NCBI GenBank assembly: GCA_031213475.1
Contig: JARUPZ010000037.1
Location: 186,001-250,000, forward strand
From: Nereocystis luetkeana
Lineage: Eukaryota; Sar; Phaeophyceae; Laminariales; Laminariaceae
Direction of reading: 5' to 3'
DNA: 64,000 nucleotides
Below the pieces are notes generated by a model, which was given only the letters and a program-made list of their open reading frames with translations, did not search any database and had not been told where the DNA came from. Of the stretch, positions 12,701-22,284 are shown piece after piece (position 1 is the first letter of the stretch; each line of letters starts with the position of its first letter). A program made the translations under genes and the position numbers.

Positions 12701-13356
12701 ACGCCGGCGCTATGGTATTTGTCTATCCAGTCGGTATCCCGGTGTTCTATGGCTGGTGGCTGGCGCGCAATCGTCGTGATCTGAAGAAAGCTGGCAGGGA
12801 AGAACTTGCGCACCTGAGGTCGTTTCGTGGTCTTTGGGCCGCCTACACCCCGCTCTGTTACTACTATGAAGTCGTAGAATGCTGCCGTCGAATCGTGCTA
12901 ACCGGCGCGGCCGTTTTCGTTTTGCCGAATAGTGTTGAGCAGATCGCCATTATTTTTCTCCTGGCAGTAGTATTCACGATCATTTCCGAGTCTCTTTCCC
13001 CGTTCAAAACGAAAGCCGATATGTTTCTCTACCGCTGGGGGAACGCGATCATCCTGGCCAGCATGTACGTAGCCCTTATTTTGAAAGCTAATCTTACGGA
13101 CGCAGGTAGCAAGACTTCATCTGCCACGACGGTCCTCCTACTCGCGGCAAACGTATTCTTGGTTGTGCCTATAGTCGTGCAGACTGCTCTCTTGGTGAAA
13201 GGGCTGTATACATCCACGGTTGGTGAACAGGAGTTCCCCTCCCCCTCAACGACGTTTTGGTACGAGTCGAGGGATGGGCCGTCTGTGGGGCAGAGTGACT
13301 TCAACACCCCAACAACTCGCCGAATGTGTGCCGAGGTCACATGGGGCTGTCGGTAG
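537..13356 (+). CDS. Spliced gene (5' end not seen): PMP-like beta-helix repeat, Cys-rich, multi-pass membrane protein
   Basis: Seven exons are inferred: 537-617, 3148-3225, 3871-4212, 4881-5068, 6065-6356, 6624-6904 and 12289-13356. Every intron starts GT and ends AG, and the codon phases match at every junction, giving 776 codons plus stop. Order of parts: beta-helix repeats of the type F-x-x-N-x-A-x-x-x-G-G-A, then a Cys-rich neck ending in a Y-C-A-V-C-A-D-G-Y motif, one hydrophobic segment, and a C-terminal domain with about six or seven further membrane spans. The repeats resemble chlamydial-type PMP (polymorphic outer membrane protein) repeats, and the Cys-rich part resembles TNFR/EGF-like modules. 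Such combinations occur in stramenopile surface proteins; ligand and function are unknown. It probably acts at the plasma membrane with the beta-helix outside. The first exons and start codon are missing or unrecognised; further small repeat exons may lie in the 2.5-kb first intron or upstream of the window. A gene split by decay is less likely, because no stop or frameshift interrupts the joined exons. Confidence 0.8.
618..3147 (+). other. Intron 1 (2.5 kb)
   Basis: Begins GTGAGA and ends GCAG. I see no convincing further repeat exon. A stretch near 1330-1380 after ATTGCAG could read as a short repeat-like peptide but lacks a GT donor. A 27-bp perfect palindrome lies at 2253-2279. A short telomere-like GGTTAGGGTTAGG is at 1684-1696. 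Confidence 0.5.
2253..2279. repeat. Perfect AT-rich palindrome centred on CCTGG
   Basis: Arms of 13 bases around a single central T. The centre is TACCTGGTA flanked on both sides by alternating TA. The same 9-mer recurs elsewhere in the window. Confidence 0.7.
3148..3225 (+). CDS. Exon: beta-helix repeat module (26 codons, phase 1-1)
   Basis: The exon follows ATTCGCAG and is followed by GTATAG. It reads G-A-L-N-I-L-G-A-N-A-T-I-T-G-T, then M-E-L-S-A-N-T-A-L-N-G-G. It has nearly the same length as exon 537-617 and the same symmetric phase 1-1 structure, with the N-T-A-L-N-G-G end typical of one coil of a beta-helix. No stop falls in this frame inside the exon. Confidence 0.6.
3741..3780. repeat. 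AT dinucleotide microsatellite in intron 2
   Basis: About 19 uninterrupted AT units within the intron 3226-3870. Confidence 0.95.
3871..4212 (+). CDS. Exon: three to four PMP-like beta-helix repeats
   Basis: The exon begins after GCTCATCAG and ends in GCCG before GTAAGA. It shows successive coils: F-F-R-N-A-V-R-F-Y-G-G-A-I, F-E-S-N-K-G-A-S-G-G-A-V, F-D-S-N-D-A-K-N-G-G-A-L and a last F-L-H-N-V-A that runs over the splice site. Phase is 1 on both sides. The repeat family is recognised from the F-x-x-N / G-G-A spacing and predicts a right-handed parallel beta-helix. This is the strongest repeat exon of the gene. Confidence 0.8.
4464..4725. mobile_element. MITE-like element with 20-bp terminal inverted repeats in intron 3
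   Basis: The left end reads AGAGGCGTTCTACGATAGAG and the right end is its exact reverse complement, 262 bp apart. The interior has no coding frame of note. It sits inside the intron 4213-4880, so it does not disrupt the coding exons. The target duplication is unclear: both ends are next to TA/AA-rich bases, so a TA or 3-bp duplication is possible. Superfamily not determined. Confidence 0.65.
4881..5068 (+). CDS. Exon: last beta-helix coils and start of the Cys-rich neck
   Basis: The exon follows TGGTTTACAG and ends CATCAC before GTGAGT. Its first two bases complete the Val codon started in the previous exon, and it ends in phase 0. It reads E-S-G-G-G-L-Y-N-A-G-A-L, F-K-E-N-I-A-G-E-D-G-L-A-I, then V-T-F-E-E-N-M-F-R-C-P-V-D-Q-Y-A-D-T-H-H. 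The R-C-P-x-x-Q-Y segment marks the change from beta-helix to Cys-rich region. Confidence 0.75.
6065..6356 (+). CDS. Exon: Cys-rich extracellular neck
   Basis: The exon follows CTTTCATCAG in phase 0 and ends in phase 1 before GTAAGT. It begins S-S-D-E-G-T-C-R-F-E-V-V-C-H-Q-C and contains regularly spaced cysteines (C-x-x-C-x-x-x-C near the start; C-x5-C and C-A-T-G-Y-T-G-P near the end). The pattern is TNFR/EGF-like and fits a disulfide-stabilised stalk between the beta-helix and the membrane. An intermediate exon between 5069 and 6064 is possible, but none is needed for phase. Confidence 0.75.
6624..6904 (+). CDS. Exon: end of Cys-rich neck plus first membrane span
   Basis: The exon follows CATCTCGTAG. 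The first bases AC join the T of the previous exon to make Tyr, giving G-P-Y-C-A-V-C-A-D-G-Y-A-P-G-L-L, then H-C-H-K-C-S. A hydrophobic segment of about 22 residues follows (W-A-V-G-L-A-T-A-G-L-V-V-L-V-L), and then a basic, probably cytoplasmic stretch ending W-Q-I-I-T-Q. The donor is GTGTGC. Reading through instead would add C-L-F-L-S-C and reach a stop soon after, so splicing to 12289 is favoured. Confidence 0.75.
7015..7215. repeat. Left member of diverged direct-repeat pair
   Basis: Shares an ordered series of words with 11048-11245: GGGATATTG, GCCACCCAACGT, CTCCTTA, GTCATCTTGACA, TAGAGAG, GCTGTCTTGA, CGCGTTCCCGC and GATCAACAC. The two are in the same orientation about 4 kb apart. This could be an eroded LTR pair or an old segmental duplication. 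Confidence 0.6.
7785..7875. repeat. Cryptic GCC/ATC trinucleotide repeat
   Basis: Runs of CCGCCGCCG, CATCACTATCGCCGC and CACCGCCATCATC make a low-complexity stretch. The open frames here are a by-product of the triplet composition. Confidence 0.7.
8886..8983. repeat. Short tandem duplication
   Basis: Two roughly 45-bp copies about 53 bp apart, each ending GGCCCTCACGTG(T/C)GAACTG. The copies are slightly diverged. Confidence 0.7.
11048..11245. repeat. Right member of diverged direct-repeat pair
   Basis: Diverged copy of 7015-7215 (for example CAGTCATCTGGACAGCTCG, GATAGAGAGTTCCGTG and GCTGTCTTGAATCACC). Same orientation. It lies 1 kb before the terminal exon of the membrane-protein gene. Confidence 0.6.
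11636..11770. repeat. Cluster of CCTATCGAC / TTATCGAT motifs
   Basis: Seven or so irregularly spaced copies of (C/T)(C/T)TATCGA(C/T) in 135 bp within intron 6. The meaning is unknown; it may be an eroded minisatellite. Confidence 0.5.
12289..13356 (+). CDS. Terminal exon: multi-pass membrane domain
   Basis: The exon follows CGCGTCAG in phase 0. Joined to the previous exon it reads I-I-T-Q / F-T-E-V-A-G-A-V-Y-P-D-E-Y, a natural continuation. It has 355 codons and a TAG stop. Hydrophobic segments lie near residues 45-65, 90-112, 140-165, 205-245 (one or two spans), 255-275 and 285-310. Notable features are C-D-D-L-D-D-G-M-S-Y-L-R-A-D-Y-S-I-V-C-S and Y-P-V-G-I-P-V-F-Y-G-W-W-L. The short tail is Ser/Pro/Thr rich. 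The fold resembles the TRP-channel-like membrane domain seen in related stramenopile proteins; this is recollection, not a search result. Confidence 0.8.
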   Translation, partial: FTEVAGAVYPDEYEAFLAKVTVINLEIGSILSSSCILTTDFYDSLLLATVGPVVVLLVLFGTLFIARRRSTSTEAAEPILRTKRASVGLFVLFFVYSSVSYTIFQTFVCDDLDDGMSYLRADYSIVCSTARHAGYKAYAGAMVFVYPVGIPVFYGWWLARNRRDLKKAGREELAHLRSFRGLWAAYTPLCYYYEVVECCRRIVLTGAAVFVLPNSVEQIAIIFLLAVVFTIISESLSPFKTKADMFLYRWGNAIILASMYVALILKANLTDAGSKTSSATTVLLLAANVFLVVPIVVQTALLVKGLYTSTVGEQEFPSPSTTFWYESRDGPSVGQSDFNTPTTRRMCAEVTWGCR

Positions 13357-16346
13357 AACTTTAAAGGACTGTATCGTCTGCACGTATGCATTGCTAGCTA
13401 TGTCACCAAAGACTGTTGCCGTTGGTGTTTTTTTGGTGTTTATAGTTGGTTGAGTCGTTGTATGATTGGCGACGTATAGCACGTACTACTATAATGATGT
13501 TTTTGTCACGGTACCGTAGGAAATGACCCGAGAAGTGTACTTGGTGGTCTGAGCGTGGTTGGTGAGGAAGCATATATTTGTTCCCGAGCACTACTTCACA
13601 GCAGTGAGGTATCGCCAATTTCCATTCGGTATATGAAATTGTTGCACAATGGATCGAAAGCCATCAAAAGTGGGGGGGGTCGGCGGACGGCATGAGAAAC
13701 ACATCAAACACGCTAACTAAGCTCATGTGCGCGAGATAGTTATTCATAGAGAGCGTTGTGGGTTATGGATGTTGCACGTACGTTATGCCATCCCCACCAT
13801 CGTTCCATCGGCTAGATGCATCAGTCCAACATCACATTCTTTGTTGAGATTTGGCGCTTGAAAGCAGTACGCGCGTACTGTGCACGGTGCGGTTCGCGAC
13901 GAACACTTTTAAGGGGCATGTCTATATCATAATCGTCGCGGTTGTCATGAGTGCCGCAATATCATCACGCGTAAAGCAACTGCAGTGTGTGCGAGATCTG
14001 TGAGTAATCGAGACGAAACACAAGCATGGTGGATGGGAGCAACTGAATAACACTGGCGTTTCTACGAGAAGTACTGAGCACAATCAACGCCGCTACCACA
14101 GGGTGCTGAACGGGGTGCATGTTCTTTTTCAAAAATAGTTCTCGGGCGATAGGGGCCGTGACGTGGTCTCCTAAGAGTCTACTGTAGTTTTGGGTTACTG
14201 TGAGAAGCCGAGGGGTGAAGGAAAGAGCACCATATTCGAGTACTTGTGCGAGAGATACCACAGGGCGGTGTGATACCGTGGAATACCGTAATAAGTCATT
14301 CAGAATACCATAACTTAGCGTGGGAATGTTGGTGGGATGCTGTGGAGTTTGTGTGGGATATCGTGGAGTACAACGAGATACCTTGGGATACATATCCTGT
14401 TTGCTTAATGGGATCTGTATGACCTGGATCATGCAGAAACGGCTGGAAAGTGATGGGATCTGCATGATCAAGATAAGGAGAGTTGAGATTCTCACCTAAA
14501 TACTACTACTGTAGTTTGGCCACGCAACGAACAACATTTCATCAGGGTAGGTCAACAGACTAACACCAAGAAAAAGTATTTTCGGCTCGAAAGTTCGGTT
14601 GTCGCCGAGCTCCATTCTCCTCGTTTCAAGAAGATTGAAAGGAAGGTATTCGAGAATCGGGGTCGAGACTCGCGATTCTCGCAGATCTCCGGGTTGTTGA
14701 ATGAAGAAAGGTAGAAAATATTCGTTTTCGCGACCGGTGGAATAAATCGCGTCAGACGGGGTCATGATTCGCCATAGCCGAGGTCAGGAAATAACTCAAG
14801 AAACATGTTTTGTTTTGTTGTTTCCTTACCGTCGTTAATGATTTTCGCTCTTTTTATCACTTTGCCCTAACCATAGCTCAGATACGGGGTCCCCTATCAG
14901 GCTCTCCCTCCCCCTTCCCCACTACGATTCGTGCCTTCATTCTTACCGCGAGAATACTTCAGCCGTTTGTTTCTCGTCGACACGTGTCGAATTGTGCCAA
15001 CCCACGCCACGCGCTCTTAACAGCTGACTTCTATTTTACTTTGCAAATAATGAAAATACCACCACGGTGGAATTTGAACTCACAGAATCAACTCTAGCAG
15101 GGTACCACTGAACCACCTGAGGTTCAGAATTGACGTCATAAAATCAAGTCAATGTGCGCTTCAGACGTATTCAGTGGCTAGAGATATTAGTCCGGACGGA
15201 AAACCTGAAAGTAAACTCTTAGGAACTCGCATCCATCATCGGCTTCAATTCCCCATGTTCAATGCTGACAACTGATATCCACCAAGAGAAATGTGAGTCT
15301 ACTAGTCTTCTACTGACTACTGCGGACCGCAGATCTTGGCCGATGGCCTCTGAAAACAAACGAGGCTTCCACTGGAAAACAGGTAACTCACCGCATCAGA
15401 CATATAACGCGGAGGTACATACATGCAGGGCTCATCTCAATTGCCTGGTGGTATTTAAGTGAACGTTGAACCTCAGAGTAATAATGTGGATGCTCCATAA
15501 TTCATTTTACTTCAGAGACACAAACAAGAGTAGTTGGGGTCGGGCAAGCTCAGTGCATGAGCTTTTAGACAATAAAACGGCATGTATGTGAAAGACACTC
15601 TTAGTTGGTATGCCGAAATATGGGCCACATCATATTTTCTGAAGGCCCAATATCTTCATTGTCACAGACTTTCTGAAAATAAATGCTGTCCTCATCGATT
15701 TTGGTTTATGTCCCTTATTTGTTTGCGGTCCTCTAATAAGGCCGAGGAAAACTAGAGAACCAGGAATACCAATGTTTGGCACGCACTCACTCTAGTCGTT
15801 CTACAGTTTCCCTTTCATTCCTATGTTAGGTACTTTACTTCACGATATTATACCGTAGCATAGAGGCAAAACTACCGGAAACCGATTTCCCGGGGCTTTT
15901 CTCCTTGCTTGCGTGCAGCTTTAAAACATGTTTTGTCGAATGGCTGAAACAATAATCGCAACATGGAGAATTGGTTAACGTGTGTTAAACCGCACTGATA
16001 GGCGCAATTTTCCCGCGTGCTATGATAAAGTTGGCGTTTTTTTTCATTTGTTTCCTGGCTGCCGGGGTTCCTCGCCCGAGGAAGTACCCAACCATTGCAT
16101 CTTTAATAGCATTTTTGTTCACAGTATGTTTCGCACAACACCTACACTAAGTCGAGGCGAAGCGTCCATTTTTTTGTCAAGAACATCGTCGGGAGAGACG
16201 TAGAGGTCCTAACGTTCAGAGCCTCAGGACAAATAGGTGCCACCTCTACCGAACCACGAGTCTGTATTGGCGTCCCGATAGCCTTAAAAACTTCCTTGAT
16301 TGGGCCATATAATGACCATTTTCCACAGTATTCGTCTCCTCGTAAC
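13357..16346. other. Intergenic, no supported gene
   Basis: Open frames here (for example a minus-strand one at 13965-14495) have no recognisable domain or composition of a gene. A weak GGATACCGTGGAATACC-like reiteration lies at 14265-14395. A tRNA-like stretch lies at 15054-15125. Confidence 0.5.
15054..15125 (-). ncRNA. Degenerate tRNA-like or SINE-head sequence
   Basis: On the minus strand GGTGGTTCAGTGGTACC resembles a tRNA D arm (A box), and GAGTTCAAATTCC about 30 bases later resembles a T arm (B box). The acceptor ends do not pair and the anticodon stem is poor, so this is not a working tRNA. A tRNA-derived SINE head or relic is possible. Confidence 0.3.
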
Positions 16347-16702
16347 TATACATACATACATACATACATACATACATACATACGTACATACATACATACA
16401 TACATACATACATACATACATACATACATACATACATACATACATACATACATACATACATACATACATACATACATACATACATACATACATACATACA
16501 TACATACATACATACATACATACATACATACATACATACATACATACATACATACATACATACATACATACATACATACATACATACATACATACATACA
16601 TACATACATACATACATACATACATACATACATACATACATACATACATACATACATACATACATACATACATACATACATACATACATACATACATACA
16701 TA
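16347..16702. repeat. CATA tetranucleotide microsatellite (about 88 units)
   Basis: Nearly perfect CATA repeat over 350 bp with one CGTA variant near 16383. It leaves long open frames on both strands (Y-I-H-T and M-Y-V-C repeats), which are artefacts. It is followed by two copies of TAGAACTACATACT. Confidence 0.97.
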
Positions 16703-18504
16703 GAACTACATACTTAGAACTACATACTTAGATCACAACCCCTGAGCGTGCTCGGTTGGTGCATCCCTGGCCTCTCAGAGCTCCCACTTCCAAACCGCCT
16801 CCTTTCATTACTAGCCGGACCTTTGCAGCAGTTCTTTGTTTTCTCGGTTATTTCTACCTTTTTTCTCCTTTCGTTTCGTCTGCGTGCGTGTTCTCCGAGC
16901 ACGGCATCGCGGGAGGACCCGGCACCGTCGCGGGTGCCAGCGGGTGCTGGCGGGTAGAGGGGGGGTTGCAAGGAGCGCGGTCGCCGCTTTCGTGCCTAGG
17001 CGTCGCGTGTGCCTCGAGACACGAGGGATGCATGAACGGGCTTTGTCTGGCTTCGATTTATGATTGTTGATAGAGTATGTACGAGTTTATAAAGGTCGTG
17101 CGGGAGGGCAAGATAATATACAAGCGGTGCTTATTTTTGCGACCACGCTGAAGTTGAAAGAGGGAGGTGTGCAGTTTGAACACCAACGTTATCGAGCTGG
17201 CGAACGAAGGCCACGGTGAGCACCGGGCTTCACGCGGGGCGGGCGACGGGGCTGATTGTGGCAGAGAGTGATAAAAGCTTTACCCGGACCGAATCGGTAG
17301 CGAGGTGGTCGCGAGAGGGGCGGGCGGCGTACGAGGCTGAGAGAGAAGCTCTTCTGTGCGATTTTTTCTTCTTTTTTTTCGACCGGGTGTAAGGTGTTTC
17401 AATCAGGCAGAAAAATATTACACGAGAGGGGACGGGGATTTTTTTTCCTTTCCGAGTTTTCGGTTTCATTTTCATTGTTTTTCCTGCTGTGCCGCGCTGT
17501 GCTTTCGCTTTCTTCGTACATACAGTACACATAGAGCATATCGAAAGAAGAAAATAAGTACAGACAGTAGTACCCTACCTGGGGTGTATGTACGTACGTA
17601 CGACATCCGCGACTCGAAGCGTATATGTGGCATCCAAGCTGACGTCGGAGCTGTTTTTTCCTGAAGCATGGCGGCGGGACTCTTGGCATTATCAAGTCGC
17701 CGGTTTGTAATTACGATCCTTGAAAGCACTAAACTCAATCGTGGACCTCTGTTCGCTTCGCATAATTTGATGTACTTTTTTTCCTTCCTGAGCGAGCGTA
17801 GCGGGCGGCGTAGGCCGCCCGCGGAGCGAAGCGCCTTGTACATACATGCATACACGAGTCGGAACGCTGACTCAAGAAGGACATCCGGGGCAGCACTATT
17901 AAAAGTTACCCCGTTGCAGCTTGCCATGTTTCGCGCTTCAACCCCATTCACCTAACGCAGCGGGAGAGTTATAGCGGCCGGGACTACCGTCTTTCGCCTA
18001 TGCCACCACCTTCAAAAGGGGTGACGGACCACGAGGCCCTGGTTAGTGCGCTAGGTTGGAGAGCACACATCACAATATTTGCATCAACCTTTTTTTTCGT
18101 GCAGCAGTAGCCTTGAATGTATTTCGATGTCGTGAGGCTGAAACCCTGCTTGTTTTTTCCTTAGGTCTGGGTCTGAACGAATGTGTAGGGGGTTACTGTA
18201 ATATGAGTGTGGTGGACGGAGTTCTGCTAGATGTATGCGCAGGAACGGCAGACGTGGCAAGGCCACGAGCGTCTTAGGAAGTAGACTTTAGGGGGTACGT
18301 CGCGAGTATCTCCTTAGCGCGTAAAGGAGCTATGCGTACGAGCGGTCAAAATGTGTTTTCACAGGTTCTACCCGCGGCTCCGACTGCAACGGGGGACGGA
18401 AATCTTGTCTGGTCCAAGTGGGAATGGAAGTGAACCAGCACCTCATTTCCTCACTCCTGTGCAAGTCTATACCGGCAGGCCATAGCCAGAATACATGATG
18501 ATGA
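16703..18504. other. Intergenic, no supported gene
   Basis: I see no recognisable protein. There is a GC-rich hairpin near 17796-17836 and a GTACGTACGTAC run near 17590. Open frames overlap on both strands without domain features. Confidence 0.45.
17796..17836. repeat. GC-rich inverted repeat
   Basis: GGGCGGC and GCCGCCC face each other across a GTAG loop. They are flanked by GAGCGAGCGTAGC on the left and GCGGAGCGAAGCGCC on the right, which extend the symmetry loosely. Confidence 0.6.
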
Positions 18505-19090
18505 TGCGATGATGATGATATTCTCACACTAGCTCATTCCCTGAAATCCTGCCTGCGATGATGAGGTCACAAAAAACAGGTTGTACATAGGAATGCTTCT
18601 CGGTGGGAGAACACGAACAAGTTCGAAAAAGTGCACACGGCAGTATCATACCAGTCTGTAAGGGAAACGGTAATATCCAGCTGTGGTATACCATCCCGTA
18701 TCAGTTGCAACCAAACAACACCAGGTACACGTATATCCATGGCATTATTATAGGTACATTGGAAAAATATATAAAGCACGAAGAGACAAAAGAAAGAAGA
18801 AAGAAAGAAAGAATATACCTGGTAGGACACAACAACGAAGCAAACATGCGCTCAGGGCGCCGGTCGGCCAAGTCCCAAGGACAAGGTTCCTGTTCGCTGG
18901 TACCATCAGTAGTGTGATATGTCCACCTGGTGGACCAACCTAAGGACGTCACAAAAAGACCAGACGGAAAGCAAGGAGACAAGAAGAGGGTAGAGACAAA
19001 GAGCTGACAACGAACAAAAAACGAGCAGTCCTATGTCCAATTGATGGGTCAATGACGACACAACCAACACAAAGAGGACAGAGACAGGCG
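18505..19090. repeat. Dispersed repeat R1, copy 1 (about 580 bp)
   Basis: Collinear with 55865-56447 in the same orientation. Shared words include AATCCTGCCTG, GGTCACAAAAAACA, AGCTGTGGTATACCAT, CATATCCATGGCATT-like sequence, CGAAGCAAACATGCGCTCA, AAGAAGAGGGTAGAGACAAA and GAGCAGTCCTATGTCCAATT. No convincing protein is encoded. Likely an unclassified interspersed element. Confidence 0.8.
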
Positions 19091-19316
19091 CACCACGGCA
19101 AAACGCTATCAGAATCGGAGAAAGGGGAAAATAGGGAAGGATCACACAAAGACAACAATAAGATGACGCAGCCGACGCAGAAGAATAGGGTGCCGGGGAG
19201 CGGAGGGGGGAAGGGGTGGGGGCGGGTACCATCGACTTGGCAGGGAAAAAAGCAAAGCAACAACAAAAACAATAAGTGAATAAATAAAATATGGATTGTA
19301 ACACAGCGTTGGGCAG

Positions 19317-19425
19317 TATTACGGGGGACCATAGTTAATAGGACCTATGGTATACATAAAAACCTATATATTTCACCATTTTTACGAACAATATTTGGTC
19401 CTATTAACTATGGTCCCCCGTAATA
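19317..19425. mobile_element. 109-bp MITE, copy 1
   Basis: Begins TATTACGGGGGACCATAGTT and ends with the reverse complement; the inverted repeats span nearly 30 bp around an AT-rich centre. Bases outside the terminal TA differ among the three copies, which fits a TA target duplication as in Tc1/mariner-type MITEs. Confidence 0.85.
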
Positions 19426-19664
19426 GTCACCGTGCGTCTCAACTACAAAGACGGCCAGTGCCAACTTCCGGCGGGTGCCTTCACTTTTTTTTTATTGGCC
19501 TAGCTGCTGCTGTTGCTACGCCTCCGCCAACGCGGCTCCTCTGCTCCCCTCCCCTGACATTGGGCCTAACGGCGTCTTGATTATGTTGCAGCGCATTTTG
19601 TGCCTCAAGCGCCCGTCGTTTTGCTACATTGCCCTTCTCGCCAACGAATCAGCGCTTCATGTAC

Positions 19665-19773
19665 TATTACGGGGGACCATAGTTAATAGGACCTATTGTA
19701 TACATAAAAACCTATATATTTAACCATTTTTACTAACAATATTTGGTCCTATTAACTATGGCCCCCCGTAATA
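19665..19773. mobile_element. 109-bp MITE, copy 2
   Basis: Same length and ends as the copy at 19317, 240 bp away and in the same orientation, with one change in the right terminal repeat (GCCCCCCG instead of GTCCCCCG). Confidence 0.85.
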
Positions 19774-19849
19774 CTGCTCTGCCGTTTCTTCAACACGTCT
19801 GAACCACTCCCCGGGTGTATTCACTACCAGCGTCCATTGTTTATCGTCG

Positions 19850-21540
19850 ATGGGCAAAACATCGATAGGTTCCGTTCAAGACCACATACCCGGTCCTGCT
19901 CTTGCCCTCCAAAGTGGCCGTTTCCCCCCTCCAGTTCCTCATACGCCCCTCGTTTGGGGGATCTCTCGTGATACGAGCTGCGAAACCCGCGAAAAGTGCC
20001 CTTCGCTTTCGCACCGTCGTCTCGATGTTTTCCTAATCAGTCTAGGCCAGCGTGTCTGTCTGTGAAAGCATATGGTAGCCGTCGAGAGGTGTTCTCTTCC
20101 ATACAATGCAGCGGAGGAGCAATCGGTGGAGAGCTGTCGGTAGTATGGCGAAATGGGCCACGGTGGGGCTCCACGTGACACACCCGTGTGGGATAGTCTC
20201 CACCACCTCGGCTTTGAGCACCCGTACGTTGAGCCGGAGTGGTGCGGTGGACTGGTCACACAGTGGCAAACTATATCGTCTGAACCGTAGGTTGGCCTGC
20301 AGCATGCGCCATTTGATATTCGCAAAAGATCGGTGTTCTCGCACACAGCTGCCGCGAGGTCCACTAACTTGGCAGTTTGTTTGTACACCTGACTGGCTGC
20401 CTCGGTAACGGAAATGACCCTGTCCATGCCTTTCGTCATCAGGCACATGGCCTCCGTCTTGGCTTCCGACACTGTCAATCCGAACGAACCGCAAACTGCA
20501 ACAATATCTGCCATCATCTTCGCAAGGCTGACCCTTGATCCGGAAGCAATGCCCGCGTCGTCTGCATACATCATTCCCCAGATCGGTTGCGACTTCACCA
20601 CAATCGCTTGAGGTTGTCCTCGCCGTTTTTCCGCCGCCCCTAGCACCCCCCTCACCCCGCCTTTTCGTCCTTCACCTTGGTGTACACCATATTCTTCACC
20701 ACATCTGCATTAGCGCTAAACTGCTCTAACACCATACGCAGTACGGCAGTGAAGAACATGTTAAACAACAATGGTGCAAGCACGCATATTAGCCGTAGGT
20801 CCTGCCCCACACCGGACCAAAATCTTTGATCATTGTCCGCTCGGATGGACGCACGCATTCCTTCGTGGTAGCATCGAATAACCGCGAGCATCTTTGGTGG
20901 TACGCCGAACCGAGCAAACACGTCCCACAAGAGAGTCTACAAGAGAGTATGGTCCATTGAATCGTATGCCTTGGCGACGTCGATGAAATACGTGTAAAGA
21001 CGGGTGCTCTTCTTTCGTGCCAATTGGTGAAGTCGTCGAAACACGAAGATCATACCAATTGTTGACCGTTGCGGTCTCAAGCCGCAATGCTCCTCTGGCA
21101 AGATACCCTCCCGTTCGCAGCTATTGCTGAGGAGATTGGCGATTACAATACCTTGAGGGTAGCCTTACCAGCGTGTGCCACGAGCGATAGGCCTCCAAAG
21201 TAACCGCACTCAGTCCGATCCTTCTTCTCGTACAGCACTGTGGCCGTGGCGCCTTTCCATTCCTCCAGTACGATCCCGCCTTGCCATATTGCGATCACAC
21301 AATGGCGTGGAACTGTTCTAGTATACGGCGGTTACGATTGCGATCTCCATCTAGGTCGAGTTTGAGTAGTTTAACGGGAAGCCCATCGGGTCCTACAGTC
21401 TTTCGCCTCGACTTGCTCTGGATGAATTCCTCCACCTCAAAGGTCGAAGGTAAATCCTCGATAGGTGTGCACGGGAGGCATACCTTGAAAATGAGCCTTA
21501 GTAGGTTGAAAAGGCAACAGCAACGACCGCCCTAACAAGA
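19850..21540 (-). mobile_element. Decayed LINE (non-LTR retrotransposon), copy A: reverse transcriptase part
   Basis: Read on the minus strand with several frame changes. From 5' to 3': V-E-E-F-I-Q-S-K-S-R-R-K-T-V-G-P-D-G-L-P (start of the RT region, near 21400), a piece equivalent to a NYRGISL block (near 21190), [12 protein letters not shown] (near 20890), the catalytic Y-A-D-D-A-G-I-A-S box (near 20560), and a C-terminal G-C-V-T-W-S-P-T-V segment (near 20190). The Y-A-D-D box is intact, but stops and frameshifts make the copy inactive. The endonuclease half is missing, so it is 5' truncated. It is the same family as the copy at 50700-53900. Confidence 0.8.
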
Positions 21541-22079
21541 AGAACACGGAACGCGGTTGTAACAGAAATGAAAGAGGGTAACTATAGGTATTGCATGTCG
21601 AGAACAGGGTAATATGTACACGCCCCGTGTCGTCTCAAGTTCTGCTTCTTTTATGAACAGGACCCCCATGCACCCACACGAGAATCGACGCCAAGGCTGG
21701 CTGACGCTTGTCGCGATACGAATTTTTTCTGCCCTTCGACTAGTGCCCCGGCAGGAATACACCGGCGCGAGGCCCCAATGATGCGCTAGAGCCTGGTGTA
21801 GTTATCGCACTCGTGATGATAAGCGCCTGTACAGCTAGGCAGGACGGGGAGATCACCGGGGCCGAGCGGGTCTGAAGATGCTTCCAAGGGGGTTCTTCCC
21901 TGGAGAACGACAGTCAACGGAAGCAGTACATACTGGATCGGGAGGAATAAAAGCGAGGTAACACTCACCGCACCGCGTTAAGGGGGGGCAGAGGAGAAGG
22001 GCATAGGAGCTGGAAATATGTGGGTGCGTTTGGTCGAGTGATCAGAACGAGTTGCGGCATTTCGCTGTATGTGTTGGTC

Positions 22080-22105
22080 GACACATATGCGGCGGGGAGG
22101 GGGGG
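22080..22105. repeat. G homopolymer tract
   Basis: A run of about 17 G, preceded by a GGGGAGG stretch. Confidence 0.9.
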
Positions 22106-22284
22106 GGGGGGGGGCGTACTCCTTTGTTGCTTGCCTTAGTCATTTGACCATTGACCACACATCCCTTCCGAGACGGAGCACCGTTCCTACTCCTAATAGG
22201 GACACCTCCAACCATTGGGCGCTCTCAGCACGTTGTTTCCATATATTACTTAGAAACCTTTTGCTAATCTTAACCCCTTCCTGT

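Noticed and set aside
16246-16731. Overlapping 115-151-codon frames on both strands
   Set aside because: They translate the CATA microsatellite (M-Y-V-C and Y-I-H-T repeats) and have no biological content.
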